Assembly (NCBI GenBank): GCA_020850695.1
Contig: JADZEF010000126.1
Coordinates: 1-55,368, forward strand
Reading direction: 5' to 3'
Origin: Planctomycetaceae bacterium
GTDB lineage: Bacteria > Planctomycetota > Planctomycetia > Planctomycetales > Planctomycetaceae
Length of the DNA: 55,368 nt
Position 1 is the stretch's first letter, and each line of letters opens with the position of its first letter. A program made the translations under genes and the position numbers. This document shows, piece after piece, positions 1-9,731 of this stretch. The notes beneath the pieces were generated by a model, which searched no databases, was not told where the DNA came from, and worked only from the letters and a program-made list of their open reading frames with translations.

Positions 1-209
1 GAGCAGAGAACGCCAAGTCCTCAACAAAAACCACGACACTCCACCCCGTCAGCCCTTCCGGACCACCAACACCATCACCCATCGACCTGCCAAGAGCCCC
101 AGATGGACTCATGGTGAGAAATGCGGGTTAGACCCGGCCCCCAATCCCAAAATCAACCTGTGACGAAGCAGCAGCCCGCAGTGACTCCTTGGTGAAAACG
201 ACGTAGCGG

Positions 210-1151
210 TCAGGACCACATCCCGCTGCGCGGCGTCTGCGTGTCGGCCTGCGCCAGTTGTTCGTACAACTGCTTCACCCGGTCGTCGGGCTTCTGGGGG
301 GCGACGATCTTGATGATCACGAACTGATCGCCGCGCTGCTGGGTCTTCGCATCGGGCACTCCCTTGCCGCGAAGCCGCAGCTTCATTCCGCTGGACGTTC
401 CCGGGGGGATCGTCAGCGTGACCCGTCCCTCGCTCAGCGTCGGCACGTCGACTTTGGCTCCGAGAACCGCTTCCCAGGGAGTGATCGGGACGTCGAGCAG
501 CAGGTCGTTCCCATCACGGCGGAACCACGGATGCGGGCTGACCTTGATCTTGAGCAACAAGTCGCCTGCGGGACCGCCGCCGATTCCGGGCTCACCCTGG
601 CCGGCCAGCCGAACCGTGCTTCCCGTGTCGACCCCCGCGGGAATACGAACGTTGACCCGTTCGACGTTCGAGCCGCGACGGAACTGCACACCGTGCTGCC
701 CCCCTTCGGCCGCGACCGTGAAGGGGACTTCCACCTCCAGCAAGACATCGTCGCCGGCCCGCGCTCGGGTGCGCGTGCGGGTCGAGCGTGCTCGGCCGCC
801 GCCGCCGAACCCGCCGAGGATCGATTCGAGATCGACTCCGCCGCCGAACAGGTCGCCCAGATCGACCTCGCCGTGTCCTGTTTCGCCGCCCCGCGGGGGC
901 CACTGAAAGGGCTGTCCTCGCCCCCCTGGGCCGCCGGCGAAACCGAACCGGTCGTATTGTTCCTTCTTCGTCGGATCGCTGAGAACCGCGTACGCTTCCT
1001 GGACTTCTTTGAACTTATCCGCGGCCGACTTGTCGTTTGGATTGGAGTCGGGATGAAACTTCTTGGAGAGCTTCTTATAGGCTTTGCGGATTTCGTCCGC
1101 GGTCGCTTCCCGGCGGACTCCGAGCACCTGGTAAAGATCGGTTTGGGGCAT
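210..1151 (-). CDS. DnaJ-type co-chaperone without zinc finger (CbpA/DnaJ class II)
   Basis: A 313-residue Hsp40 that should deliver clients to DnaK and stimulate its ATPase in the cytoplasm. The J domain fills residues 4-70 with the HPD triad at 33-35 (KFHPDSNP). A Gly/Phe- and Gly/Arg-rich linker follows (about 72-130), then two beta-sandwich client-binding domains (about 135-300). The four CxxCxGxG zinc repeats of true DnaJ are absent, so this is the class II/CbpA type. ATG start at 1151, directly before the J domain. No dnaK or grpE is adjacent. The next gene on the same strand, the DUF1549 protein, ends 136 bp upstream. Confidence 0.93.
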   Translation of the reverse strand: MPQTDLYQVLGVRREATADEIRKAYKKLSKKFHPDSNPNDKSAADKFKEVQEAYAVLSDPTKKEQYDRFGFAGGPGGRGQPFQWPPRGGETGHGEVDLGDLFGGGVDLESILGGFGGGGRARSTRTRTRARAGDDVLLEVEVPFTVAAEGGQHGVQFRRGSNVERVNVRIPAGVDTGSTVRLAGQGEPGIGGGPAGDLLLKIKVSPHPWFRRDGNDLLLDVPITPWEAVLGAKVDVPTLSEGRVTLTIPPGTSSGMKLRLRGKGVPDAKTQQRGDQFVIIKIVAPQKPDDRVKQLYEQLAQADTQTPRSGMWS

Positions 1152-1267
1152 GGATGAGACAGATTGTCGCGGGATCGACGGACGGTGGTGAGTGGTTCAG
1201 AGGCCAATCGAAGGATTGTAGGAGCCGCGGCGACGGATCGACAAGGACGGTGGCGTGGCGGCCGGAC

Positions 1268-1286
1268 GGCGATGGAATCGATCGCC
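1268..1286 (-). terminator. short hairpin just after the DUF1549/DUF1553 gene
   Basis: GGCGAT and ATCGCC pair around a 7-nt loop, one base beyond the stop codon of the upstream minus-strand gene. There is no T tract, so this may be an RNA 3'-end stabiliser rather than an intrinsic terminator. Confidence 0.35.
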
Positions 1287-1287
1287 A

Positions 1288-4200
1288 TCAGTCGATGTAA
1301 AGGAATTCGTTCGACGCAAACAGGGACTGGCAGAAGTCGACCCATGCGGCCCGTCGAGCATCGGACGCTCCACCGCGCGACTCGGCCTGCGTTCTGAGGA
1401 ATTCCAACGCCGCCGATGCTTCCGCTTCGCGCGGCGCTCGGCCAAGCGCCTCCAGGAAGGCGCGGCGAACCCTTCGGGGCTCGTCGGCGAGCGTTTCGAG
1501 TCTCCTGGCAAAGCTCTCCGCGCGGGCGAACGAGAATTCCGAATTGAGGAGCGCCAGCGACTGCAGCGGAGTCGTGGAACTCGGTCGATGCGTCGAGTGG
1601 AAGACGATCGACGGTGCGTCAAACACCTGGAGGAAGCTCGTGACCTGTGTGCGGCGCTGGAAGAGGAACACCGCGCGGCGAAGCGCCCCCGCCTGCGATT
1701 CATTGACCAGGACTTCGCCGTCCCCGTTGCGTTCGGTCCGGATCGGCGGCCCCGAGTTTTGCGGATCGAGATCGCCGCTGACGGCGAGAAGGCTGTCGCG
1801 TATGGCCTCGGCATCCAGGCGTTGGACAGGGAACCTTGAAAGAAGTCGGTTGTCCGGGTCGGCTGCGATTTGTTCCGGCGGCGCGTCGCTGCGTTGACGG
1901 AACGCGGCCGATTTGACGATGAGGCGCAGAACATGCCGCACGTCCCAGCCGGAAAGGACGAATTCGCGTGCCAGGTGATCCAGGAGTTCGGGATGCGTGG
2001 GGGGCGAGCCGCTCACGCCGAGGTTATCGGGCGTGGCGACGAGCCCTCGCCCGAAGCAGCGTTGCCAGAGACGGTTGACCTGCACGCGGCTGACCAGACC
2101 TTCCTGCGGTGAACCCGGGGCCGTCAGCCAGCGGGCGAGAGCAAGACGACGGCCGGTGGTTTGGGCCCCTTCGAAGGGGGTGGAAATCTCGAAGGGCGCC
2201 TTGGAGTCTTGTAGGGCTGCGGGGGGACGCGGATCAACCTTGTCTTTCGGCGCGGCGTAGTTCCCGCGTTCGAGCAGGAAGACATCGGGAGGGACGGGAG
2301 ACAGATCGCTCGTCCACGCGATTTTTCCAGGTTTTTCTTCGGAGAGTCCGGCCTTTCGCCTGGCCGCAGCGGCGACAACCGCGCGGCGGGTCTGAAGCTC
2401 TGCTTCATACTTCCTGGCGGCCTCGGGGCGGGCGTCGAGTCGGGGGAATCGTTCGATGCGCACATTGTCGACGACGAAACTGCGACCTCCCGTGTACTCG
2501 AACCCGAAGCCTCCGTCGGGAAGATCGGCGGCATTCAATTCGACGCTCTTTTCTTCTGCCTGCCAGTCGACGAGATGCTCGATCCGAAACTTCCCACTCT
2601 CCAGATGCGTGACGCGGACGCCGTAGTTGTGGCCCGGCATGTAACCCGTGACGCCGATCGCTCCCGGTTGCGTCGCATCCTGCCCGGGATTGTCGAGGTA
2701 GAGGGTCGTGCTGGTCGTCGGATGGCCGTCGATCAGCAGGTTCCCGCCGGGCGTAGGGCTGTTGTCGTTGAAGTCGTGCAGGGCGATGTAGTATCCGACC
2801 CGCATGGCCGGCATGTCGGACGGATCGACCCGCACGTCGATCAGGTCGAACGTCGCTTGAATCGATTCGCCGACCGCGTCGGGCGTCCAGTCGAACGACT
2901 GTTTGGTCGACAGCCAGCTCCCTCCCGGCGAGCCCTTCTCGATAATCCGTAGACGTCCGTCGCGAACGTCGGCGCCCGGAGCTTTGTCCGACGCGACGTT
3001 CACCGGAACCGTTCCTCCCGGAGCGTCGTCACCCGGAGCGGTGCTGCTCCATCGCTCGGCCAGCGAGGCCGAATCGAAAGGGTCTTCGAATAAGAGTTCG
3101 CCCGCCGGGCGGTTGGCCTTCACCCACGCCGCCAGCTCACTCCGCAGACGATCGAGCGTTTCGTTGACCTCGCGCGTCTCGGCCTCCCACCGTTCCGTCT
3201 CGCCCGGCAGCGGGGCATAGACAAACCGCTCGTTCGGCTTCACCCAGCGGTCGAGGTTGAACGCAGGGTAGAAGAACGCCTGCAGGCTGTAGTAGTCGCG
3301 TTGGGTGATCGGCTCGAACTTATGGTCGTGACACTTGGCGCATTGGATTGTCAGGGCCAGGAGGGAGGCCGTGGCGTTGTGCATCGATCCCTCGAGGGCC
3401 GAGTAGCGGTCGATGCGGACTTCGTCCGGATTGCCGTCGCTCTCTCCGGTTCCATCCTGTCCATTGCGAAGGTAGTGCGTGGCCGTCAGCAACTCGCGCT
3501 GCTCGGGAGTCGCCGCCCCCCCGGCGACAAACCGCGAGAGCTCATCCCCTGCCAACTGCTCGTGGATGAAGCGATCGAACGGCTTGTTGGCGTTGAAGGA
3601 TTCGATCACGTAGTCGCGGTATCGCCACGCCAACGGGCGCTCGGAATCGGCGTTGAAATAGCCGTTGCTGTCGGCGTACCCGGCGGCATCGAGCCAATAC
3701 TTGCCCCACCGAGGTCCAAATTGCGGAGACGTTAGAAGCCGTTCCACCGCCCGGTCGTAGGCGTCCGGAGAATCATCCGAATGGAAAGCCTCGATTTCGG
3801 AGAGGGTTGGCGGAATCCCCAGGAGCACGAGGCTGGCGCGTCGCAAAAGAGTGGAGCGATCGGCTTCCGGCCGCAGCGAAAGCTCGCGTTCCTGTAACCG
3901 CTGGATGATGAAAGCATCGACCGGAGTGCGCATTGTCGACGTCGCAACGGTCGGAACGGGGACGGCCCGCAGCTTCCGAAAGGACCAGTGTTCGCCGCCG
4001 TCGCTCACTTGAGCCTTCGCCTTCGGAAGCCCTGGGGCGCCGGCGACGATCCATTTCTGAAGCAGTTCCTTCTCCTTCGCCGAGAGAGGTTCCTCCGGAG
4101 GCATCTCGTTCGCCTCCACCCGTTGCCACAAGCGGCTCGCCTTGAGGTCGTGCGGTGTGAGGACGGGACCCTCCCCACCCCCCCGCAACACTCCAGCCGC

Positions 4201-4386
4201 CGTGCTGAGGTTGAGTTTCCCTTCCTGGGTCGCGGGACCGTGACACTTCACACATCGCGATTTCAGCAGCGGGGCGATTGTCGCCTCGTATTGCGGGGCG
4301 GCGTCGGCCGCGAGCGCATGCGTCGCCCCCAGTACGGCAACGGCCAGAGCCCCCATCATCATGGACTGTCGCATGTCTTCGTCCAC
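1288..4386 (-). CDS. Secreted DUF1549/DUF1553 protein with cytochrome-c-like motifs (planctomycete PSD1/PSCyt family)
   Basis: A 1032-residue exported protein of a family greatly expanded in planctomycetes. A signal peptide covers about residues 1-27. The first haem-binding motif, CVKCH, is at residues 45-49 in a planctomycete cytochrome-c-type domain. DUF1549 follows (about 150-365) and ends in a second CxxCH (CAKCHDHKF). Residues about 430-660 form a beta-rich insert with a LamG/jelly-roll look. DUF1553 closes the protein (about 745-1010). The biochemical role of the family is not settled; electron transfer or polysaccharide-linked functions have been suggested. These genes often pair with a DUF1501 gene, but here the only DUF1501 gene lies 44 kb away, so this copy is an orphan. 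ATG start at 4386. Confidence 0.92.
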   Translation of the reverse strand: MDEDMRQSMMMGALAVAVLGATHALAADAAPQYEATIAPLLKSRCVKCHGPATQEGKLNLSTAAGVLRGGGEGPVLTPHDLKASRLWQRVEANEMPPEEPLSAKEKELLQKWIVAGAPGLPKAKAQVSDGGEHWSFRKLRAVPVPTVATSTMRTPVDAFIIQRLQERELSLRPEADRSTLLRRASLVLLGIPPTLSEIEAFHSDDSPDAYDRAVERLLTSPQFGPRWGKYWLDAAGYADSNGYFNADSERPLAWRYRDYVIESFNANKPFDRFIHEQLAGDELSRFVAGGAATPEQRELLTATHYLRNGQDGTGESDGNPDEVRIDRYSALEGSMHNATASLLALTIQCAKCHDHKFEPITQRDYYSLQAFFYPAFNLDRWVKPNERFVYAPLPGETERWEAETREVNETLDRLRSELAAWVKANRPAGELLFEDPFDSASLAERWSSTAPGDDAPGGTVPVNVASDKAPGADVRDGRLRIIEKGSPGGSWLSTKQSFDWTPDAVGESIQATFDLIDVRVDPSDMPAMRVGYYIALHDFNDNSPTPGGNLLIDGHPTTSTTLYLDNPGQDATQPGAIGVTGYMPGHNYGVRVTHLESGKFRIEHLVDWQAEEKSVELNAADLPDGGFGFEYTGGRSFVVDNVRIERFPRLDARPEAARKYEAELQTRRAVVAAAARRKAGLSEEKPGKIAWTSDLSPVPPDVFLLERGNYAAPKDKVDPRPPAALQDSKAPFEISTPFEGAQTTGRRLALARWLTAPGSPQEGLVSRVQVNRLWQRCFGRGLVATPDNLGVSGSPPTHPELLDHLAREFVLSGWDVRHVLRLIVKSAAFRQRSDAPPEQIAADPDNRLLSRFPVQRLDAEAIRDSLLAVSGDLDPQNSGPPIRTERNGDGEVLVNESQAGALRRAVFLFQRRTQVTSFLQVFDAPSIVFHSTHRPSSTTPLQSLALLNSEFSFARAESFARRLETLADEPRRVRRAFLEALGRAPREAEASAALEFLRTQAESRGGASDARRAAWVDFCQSLFASNEFLYID

Positions 4387-4443
4387 TGTTCCGCGCAGTG
4401 ACCACGTCGTTGGTCGACTGCAAGAGCGATTGCGTGACGAGCT

Positions 4444-4797
4444 TCACCTTAATCGCCGGGGAGGTCGTTCGCAAAGCGGTCGGGGCGCCGGAACATCCGA
4501 GGGAGGTGCATCCTTTACCTGGTGGGATGCGGAGGAACACCTCGTGTCGACAAGCCGGATCACCCGTCCCGTCAGCGCGACCTCTGGGTCAGTCATTCCC
4601 AGCCGGCGTGGTTGTTCCGCCGAGCGGGAAGTATTGATGAGGAGATCGTCCCCCTCAGCGAATTCGTCGCGGTTTTCAATGACTTCCGGACACATGGATG
4701 GGAGATTTCGCCCGGCGACCGCAAAACTGAATGACGGCTCCGAATTCGGCTGGCCGAACTCGCCCCACACCGTTCGTGACCAAGCCCTCGCGGCCAC
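4444..4797 (-). CDS. Hypothetical protein, weak coding signal
   Basis: This 117-codon minus-strand frame is the best coding candidate in the 458-bp gap between dnaA and the DUF1549 gene. Third codon positions are moderately GC-rich. Its second half (FAEGDDLLINTS, then VALTGRVIRLVD) faintly recalls a PilZ-like barrel, but I would not assign that. A start at the internal ATG near residue 34 is equally possible. No ribosome-binding site is clear. It may be a chance frame. Confidence 0.3.
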   Translation of the reverse strand: MAARAWSRTVWGEFGQPNSEPSFSFAVAGRNLPSMCPEVIENRDEFAEGDDLLINTSRSAEQPRRLGMTDPEVALTGRVIRLVDTRCSSASHQVKDAPPSDVPAPRPLCERPPRRLR

Positions 4798-4844
4798 GGT
4801 GGCGGGCTGCTGCGTGTCTTACGGCGAAGAACGACTATCGACAA

Positions 4845-6917
4845 TCAGCTGGCGCGGAGTTGCTGCTCGAGCGACTCCAGGAGATCGCTGACGGGCCACG
4901 ACTGCGTGGCGACACGAATCGGTGCTCCGGTCGTCACCCAGTCCTGAACCTTCTTTTCGGCCGACATCACGGTGCTGTGATTGCGGCCGCCGAAGTGCTG
5001 GCCGATCTCGCTGTAGGCGGCCTGCGTCAACTTGCGCGAGAGGAACATCGCCAGCATCCGCGGCTGGCTGAGTGTGCGGTTGCGCCGCGACGAGCGCAGA
5101 TCATCCGCCGCGAGTCCGAAGAATCGGCAGACGGCCTGTTCAACGTCGCCGACCCGGACGATTTTGACGCAGTCGCGTTCCATGTCGGCGAGGATGGTGC
5201 GGGCGGCGGTGGCCGTGATGCGGCGGCCGGTCATGGCGTGCCACGTCGCCAGCGAGTGAAGGGCTCCTTCGAGCTCGCGGACGTTATTCGTGAACCGCTG
5301 TGCGACGTAGGCCACGGCCTCGGGAGCGAAGTCGGCTTCGAACCGGCCTGCTTTCATCGACGCGATGCGGCGGCGGGTTTCCAGATCGGGATTCTCGATG
5401 CGGCAGACGAGGCCCGACTGGAACCGGCTGATCAGGTCATCGCTGAGGCGGGTCAGGATCCGCGGATGGCGGTCCGCCGTCACCACGAGCTGCCGGCCGA
5501 GGGCTTCGAGCTGCTTGAAGGTATGCAGGAACTCTTCCTGGATGACCTGCTTTCCCTCGAAGAACTCGACGTCATCCATCAGGAGGATATCGACGTTGCG
5601 GAACCGCTGGCGGAACGCAGGAAGCGTGCGCTGACGGAGGGCTTCGGTGAAGTGGTTGGCGAACGCTTCCGCGGAGAGGAGCATCACTTGAAGGTGCGGA
5701 TGGGTGCGGCGGACGCGGCGGCAGATTCCTTCCAGGAGGTGCGTCTTGCCGATGCCGACGCCCCCGTAAAGGAAAAGGGGGTTGGCCCGCGAACCCGGCG
5801 CGTCACAGACCTGCTGCACCGCCGTGAAGGCGAGTTCGTTCCCGGGGCCCGCGACGAAGTCGGAAAGTTCGGCCAGCTTGCGCGAAAGGCGGTTCCCGTC
5901 TCCATTGTCCGGACGCGTGCGATCGCTTGAGGTGCTCGCGTTGTGTGACGCCGTGGATGCGACGACGCGAGTGACCCTGGGCGCGGGCTTTGAGGCCGGC
6001 GAGGTGCTGCCATTCCCGATCGACGCGGGCGATTCGTTCGGATGGAGAGCACTGCTTCGAGCCGAATTCGCAGAGGCCGCCGTGGGCGTCAGTCCGTTCG
6101 AAGCGATCGGAGTTTCTCCGGCACTGGCGTTTGGCGCACGTCGTGAAATGGCGGTGGCCGCAGCGAACGGCGGCCTCCGTGCCGCCGCCGTTTCAGGACG
6201 TGCGCTGTCGAAAACGCCTTGTGCAGGTCTTGTCAACGGGACGTTGGCCGGGGGCGCGTCGGTGACCGGAACGACAAGCCCCAGTCGCATTGGTCCGGAC
6301 TTCGATCGCGACGAATTCGTGGACGACGCCGTCCGATTCAAGACTCCTGATGGTCGTGCCGAAACCTCGACAGGCGAAGAGCGCGTCCCGCGCGAATCGC
6401 CCTTTGCAATCGACTTTCCGTTGGTCGCGGACTTCGCAGCGATCGTCGTTTCGCACTCATTCGTTGCCGGCACGGCCTTCAGCGATTCGTCGACAACGAA
6501 CCGGACCGAGACATCCGCGCCGAGCACTGCACGTGCTGCGGTCCGCGCGGCTTCGCGGAACTGACGCTGCATCCAAGTCAGAAAAAACGGGCTGGAGACA
6601 CCAATCGTCACCGCAATGCCCTCACCCACCTCCTCGGTTTCGAGAGAGTCCGGGAGTATGGCACCGCGTGATATGGTGTTGATCGAGACACTGGTGCGGC
6701 CGCGGAACCAGTGGGTGAAGTTCCGCGCCCCGACGGCGTTCAAAATCGCTTCGTTCCAGGCCGCATCGCTCCAGACCGACTCGAGGAGCCGGAGAGCGTC
6801 CGCAGGAGAGGTGCGGGCGAGAACGACATTCGAGGGGGCCGCAATCTCCGTTTTGGCAGCCAGATCATGGCAGGCAGGTTCCTCAAAAGAGAGCGCGCCG
6901 AGTTCCCGCCCCCTCAT
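4845..6917 (-). CDS. dnaA: Chromosomal replication initiator DnaA with very long linker
   Basis: AAA+ initiator that binds DnaA boxes and opens the origin. Domain I lies about 35-130 residues in. It is followed by an unusually long Ser/Thr/Ala/Pro/Asn-rich domain II of about 200 residues. Domain III carries Walker A (GGVGIGKTHL) and Walker B (ILLMDDVEFF). Domain IV has the DNA-binding signature around FGGRNHSTVMSAEKKV. The frame stays open to a GTG at 7004, but the extra 29 residues look non-native, so I chose the ATG at 6917 (about 690 residues); neither start has a clear Shine-Dalgarno site. dnaN, recF and gyrB are absent from both sides, and no DnaA-box cluster is visible nearby. Identity is certain, the start is not. 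Confidence 0.95.
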   Translation of the reverse strand: MRGRELGALSFEEPACHDLAAKTEIAAPSNVVLARTSPADALRLLESVWSDAAWNEAILNAVGARNFTHWFRGRTSVSINTISRGAILPDSLETEEVGEGIAVTIGVSSPFFLTWMQRQFREAARTAARAVLGADVSVRFVVDESLKAVPATNECETTIAAKSATNGKSIAKGDSRGTRSSPVEVSARPSGVLNRTASSTNSSRSKSGPMRLGLVVPVTDAPPANVPLTRPAQGVFDSARPETAAARRPPFAAATAISRRAPNASAGETPIASNGLTPTAASANSARSSALHPNESPASIGNGSTSPASKPAPRVTRVVASTASHNASTSSDRTRPDNGDGNRLSRKLAELSDFVAGPGNELAFTAVQQVCDAPGSRANPLFLYGGVGIGKTHLLEGICRRVRRTHPHLQVMLLSAEAFANHFTEALRQRTLPAFRQRFRNVDILLMDDVEFFEGKQVIQEEFLHTFKQLEALGRQLVVTADRHPRILTRLSDDLISRFQSGLVCRIENPDLETRRRIASMKAGRFEADFAPEAVAYVAQRFTNNVRELEGALHSLATWHAMTGRRITATAARTILADMERDCVKIVRVGDVEQAVCRFFGLAADDLRSSRRNRTLSQPRMLAMFLSRKLTQAAYSEIGQHFGGRNHSTVMSAEKKVQDWVTTGAPIRVATQSWPVSDLLESLEQQLRAS

Positions 6918-7346
6918 GGTGGCGGAAGTCGGCGCGCACGATGTCTGTCCCGTCGCCGGTCGACCGGGCTGCATCTTGCGACCCCCAGCGCGCACTCTCA
7001 CCACACCCGGTCAATTCACGGGCTCTGCAGGCAGCAGACGAAGATCGACTCCGTCGCCCTGGCCGGTGTGGTCTGGACGGATTGAGAGCGCGGCTAACGC
7101 GAGAATGGAAGCGGTGGAGCCGAGAAACCCCCAGGCACGGAAGGCCGTTCGGCTCAGGCATGACTCACTCAACAAGGGCCGATCTTAGCCTCGCGCTGGC
7201 GGGAGTCAAACCTCCAGATCGCGAATTGTTTTTGACTCCGGGACGCGTTCTGCGAGCCCCCCTTTTATTCCGTGTGAGAGACGCAGGTTGTGAATCTTCG
7301 CGCATTCTTCATCATGATTCGCCGGTGTGTTTCCTGTGTGGATTTC
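6918..7346. other. Intergenic region upstream of dnaA, no origin seen
   Basis: This 429-bp stretch holds the presumptive dnaA promoter region. The only thing close to a DnaA box is a degenerate TGTGGATTT at 7337-7345. I see no box cluster or AT-rich unwinding element, and no convincing gene. Confidence 0.5.
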
Positions 7347-8312
7347 TTAAGCCGCGGACGGCTTCGACCACCGCAGCCAGACCGAGCGGGTCCCTTCGAC
7401 CACGAGTCCGACGGCATCGTAAATCGCACAGGCGTAGTGGTTTGATGAATCGACACAGAGGCACATCCGCGCGTCGCCGCGATTCTGCACGAGACGAAGC
7501 GCGTACTCCACCAGATTTTTTCCGAGCCCTCGCCCGCGGAACTCGGGGACGATTCCCGTGTAGACGAGCTCGCACGCTTTCTGATCGGGTTGCGGGGCGA
7601 TCAAGAGGACGCCCGCATCGCGTCCGTCGACTTCGAACAGCGTCCACAGCGATGGGGCGAAGACCCCTGCGGAACGATGGCTCTCCAGCGCCTCGCGGCC
7701 CGAGCGGTAGCCCGTGAAGTTTGGGCAGTCGAGCGACCCCGCATATGTCCGCTCGATGACGTCCGCGAACCGTGTCGCAAGCGAGTCGTCATACGTGATC
7801 GTCGTCCAGGCGGGCGCTGTCCAGGGAGCGAGGGGCTCGTTGAGCCAGCGCTGCCGCATCTCGAGATCGGCGATCGGGACGAAGCCGTGGTTGCGGAGGA
7901 GGACGAAGTCGGGTGGAGCGTCGGGCTCGATCAGGATCTGCGCGAACCGCGCGGGCGTTCGATCGATCCAGGCGCCGAGTTCGCTCATCAAGCGGTCCGC
8001 GACCGCGCCGACCGAGGCGATCGTCGCGAGGTCGTCAGGAATCAGCACGCCGGGAGTCCAGGCGAACGCCATCCGATCGGGTTGGACGACGGCCAGCGCG
8101 GCCCCGACCGCGCGTCCCTCGACAAAAGCGATCAGCAATCCGTCGAGACTGAGCTCCCCCTGCTCGACCGAGTGCATCACATCGATCAACCGGATCTTCC
8201 GTTCCTCAGGGGGGAACGATCCGAGCAGCAGGCTGATCCCCGTGAGGCGTTCGTCGCACGAGGCCGGGCGAACATCGATAACGTCAGATGAGGACGGGGC
8301 GCGGGAACTCAT
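7347..8312 (-). CDS. Tandem GNAT-family N-acetyltransferase
   Basis: A 321-residue protein that reads as two GNAT folds, similar in build to mycothiol-synthase-type acetyltransferases. The N-terminal half is divergent. The C-terminal half holds the acetyl-CoA-binding segment, VPEFRGRGLGKNLVEYAL (an RGxGLG-type pyrophosphate loop), followed by an ordinary GNAT ending. The substrate cannot be inferred. ATG start at 8312. The gene is separated from dnaA by 429 bp and is probably transcribed alone. Confidence 0.85.
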   Translation of the reverse strand: MSSRAPSSSDVIDVRPASCDERLTGISLLLGSFPPEERKIRLIDVMHSVEQGELSLDGLLIAFVEGRAVGAALAVVQPDRMAFAWTPGVLIPDDLATIASVGAVADRLMSELGAWIDRTPARFAQILIEPDAPPDFVLLRNHGFVPIADLEMRQRWLNEPLAPWTAPAWTTITYDDSLATRFADVIERTYAGSLDCPNFTGYRSGREALESHRSAGVFAPSLWTLFEVDGRDAGVLLIAPQPDQKACELVYTGIVPEFRGRGLGKNLVEYALRLVQNRGDARMCLCVDSSNHYACAIYDAVGLVVEGTRSVWLRWSKPSAA

Positions 8313-8474
8313 GTGGTCAGCGTATTCATCCGCAATACAGAGGCAAGGCAGGCGTCGCGGAAAGGATGGATGGTGCGGACGAAGATCGAGATCTTCGGTC
8401 CGCCGTCTCGGCTCGTTAGCTGATGCGGACTCGTGCCGCCATTGCTTCGCACCTCATCCGGAAAGAATGAAAAC

Positions 8475-8704
8475 CGTGAACGCAGAGGTCGCAGAGGGAA
8501 GCAGCAGAGGGAGGGAGGAGGGAGGGAGACCGCCTTGAGTGCTCGGAGGCGGGACGCACGAACGGGGGTTGATTTTCAGAAGATGCTCAGTTTGAACCAT
8601 TGCTTCCATGCTCAGAAGAGGTGCAACGAGCGCGCTTTAGACTATGGGCAGACAACGTGCTCTCCCAATCTCTGCGTCTTCCCTCTGCGACCTCTGCGTT
8701 CACG
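8475..8704. repeat. Element with perfect 27-bp terminal inverted repeats (CGCAGAGG family)
   Basis: The arm at 8475-8501 (CGTGAACGCAGAGGTCGCAG, then AGGGAAG) is the exact reverse complement of 8678-8704. The arms enclose about 176 bp of non-coding sequence. The arms are built on the degenerate unit (A)CGCA(R)AGG. A related but diverged pair lies between lpxC and lpxA. No transposase is present, so this resembles a MITE or a long-hairpin intergenic repeat. It accounts for most of the 672-bp gap between the GNAT gene and ompH. Confidence 0.75.
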
Positions 8705-8984
8705 CTTTCTCTTTGTAACTTCGACATTCTCGCTGACCGGAAAAGTTTCGCCAATCCGCACATTCGCACCGCATTTCGTCAAGAACCGCGGTTTTTCGGC
8801 CGATTTCTTGAAGAGTCGCCGGATCTTCCGGCACGGCCCCGACCGGCAGATGCCTCGCAGGCCATCTTGACCTGAATTGACGCATTTGCAAAATACGGCC
8901 CCCCTTCGTACCGGTCCGGCGGCGGATCCTCTCGTCAGCCGTCCCAGGCATGGCAAAACGGCTCAGCAAAGGAGTGCAAAGCCC

Positions 8985-9665
8985 GTGAAGAAAATCATTC
9001 TGTCGGTGGCCGCGATGGCCATGATCGCCGGACTTCCCGCTGGATTCGGCGTCGCGCCGGCCGCGGCCCAGGGCGATGCGGCTCCCGCCGCTCACAAGGT
9101 CGGTCTCATCGACATGGCCTTCATCTTCAAGAATTACAAGAAGTTCGACGCCCTCCGCGAAGACCTCAAGGGTGAGATCGCCCAGAGCGACACCCAGGCC
9201 AAGGCGATGCAGGCCAAGCTGAAGGGCATGGACGACCAGCTGAAGCAGATGAAGGCCGGCAGCCCGGACTTCGCCGCAAAAGAAAAGCAGCTGCTCCAGG
9301 CGAAGGCCGAGTTCGAGTCCTTCGTGAAGGGTGCGCAGCGCGAATTCATCAAGAAGGAATCGCAGATCTACAAGACGATCTACCTGGAAGTGACCGACGC
9401 GGTGAACATGTACGCGAAGCACTACCAGTACACGCTCATCATGCGGTTTAACCGCGAAGAGGTCGAAGGAACCGATGAGCCGCAGGACGTGCTCCAGCGA
9501 ATGAATCGCCAGGTGGTTTTCTTCCGCGAGGAAAACGACATCACCAGTCCGGTCCTGAAGTACCTCAACAAGCAGTACGGCGTCGATGACACGACTCCGA
9601 AGGCTCCGGTCACTCCGACCGGCGGCACCGCTCCCCGCACTCCGGTCCGCACCGGTTCGAAGTGA
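8985..9665 (+). CDS. OmpH/Skp-family periplasmic chaperone
   Basis: A 226-residue exported protein of the Skp/OmpH family, whose members hold unfolded outer-membrane proteins in the periplasm. The start is the GTG at 8985, with a GGAG at 8971-8974 ten bases upstream. It gives a clean signal peptide (VKKIILSVAAMAMIAGL, cleavage near AAAQG). The frame extends 36 codons further upstream, but that part is not signal-like. The mature part is the long charged helical hairpin of Skp (about residues 50-160), after a VGLIDMAFIFKNYKKF strand that matches the family's start. A Thr/Pro-rich tail ends the protein. Its position before lpxC and lpxA matches the envelope-biogenesis clusters of many Gram-negative bacteria. 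Confidence 0.9.
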   Translation: MKKIILSVAAMAMIAGLPAGFGVAPAAAQGDAAPAAHKVGLIDMAFIFKNYKKFDALREDLKGEIAQSDTQAKAMQAKLKGMDDQLKQMKAGSPDFAAKEKQLLQAKAEFESFVKGAQREFIKKESQIYKTIYLEVTDAVNMYAKHYQYTLIMRFNREEVEGTDEPQDVLQRMNRQVVFFREENDITSPVLKYLNKQYGVDDTTPKAPVTPTGGTAPRTPVRTGSK

Positions 9666-9681
9666 TGGATGAACGCGAGGC

Positions 9682-9706
9682 GCCCGCGATCGGAATGATC
9701 GCGGGC
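9682..9706 (+). terminator. Perfect 10-bp hairpin after ompH
   Basis: GCCCGCGATC pairs with GATCGCGGGC across a 5-nt GGAAT loop, 17 nt after the ompH stop codon. Only a weak T-rich stretch (GTTGTTT) follows, so termination may be partial. Confidence 0.6.
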
Positions 9707-9731
9707 CGCCGTTGTTTCATGACCGAACGCA

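Noticed and set aside
258..1157. Plus-strand 299-codon frame antisense to the dnaJ-like gene
   Set aside because: The minus-strand frame encodes a full J domain with HPD, and the antisense product shows no motif.
7337..7345. TGTGGATTT as a DnaA box near dnaA
   Set aside because: It mismatches the consensus at two positions and is single; no cluster or AT-rich element accompanies it.
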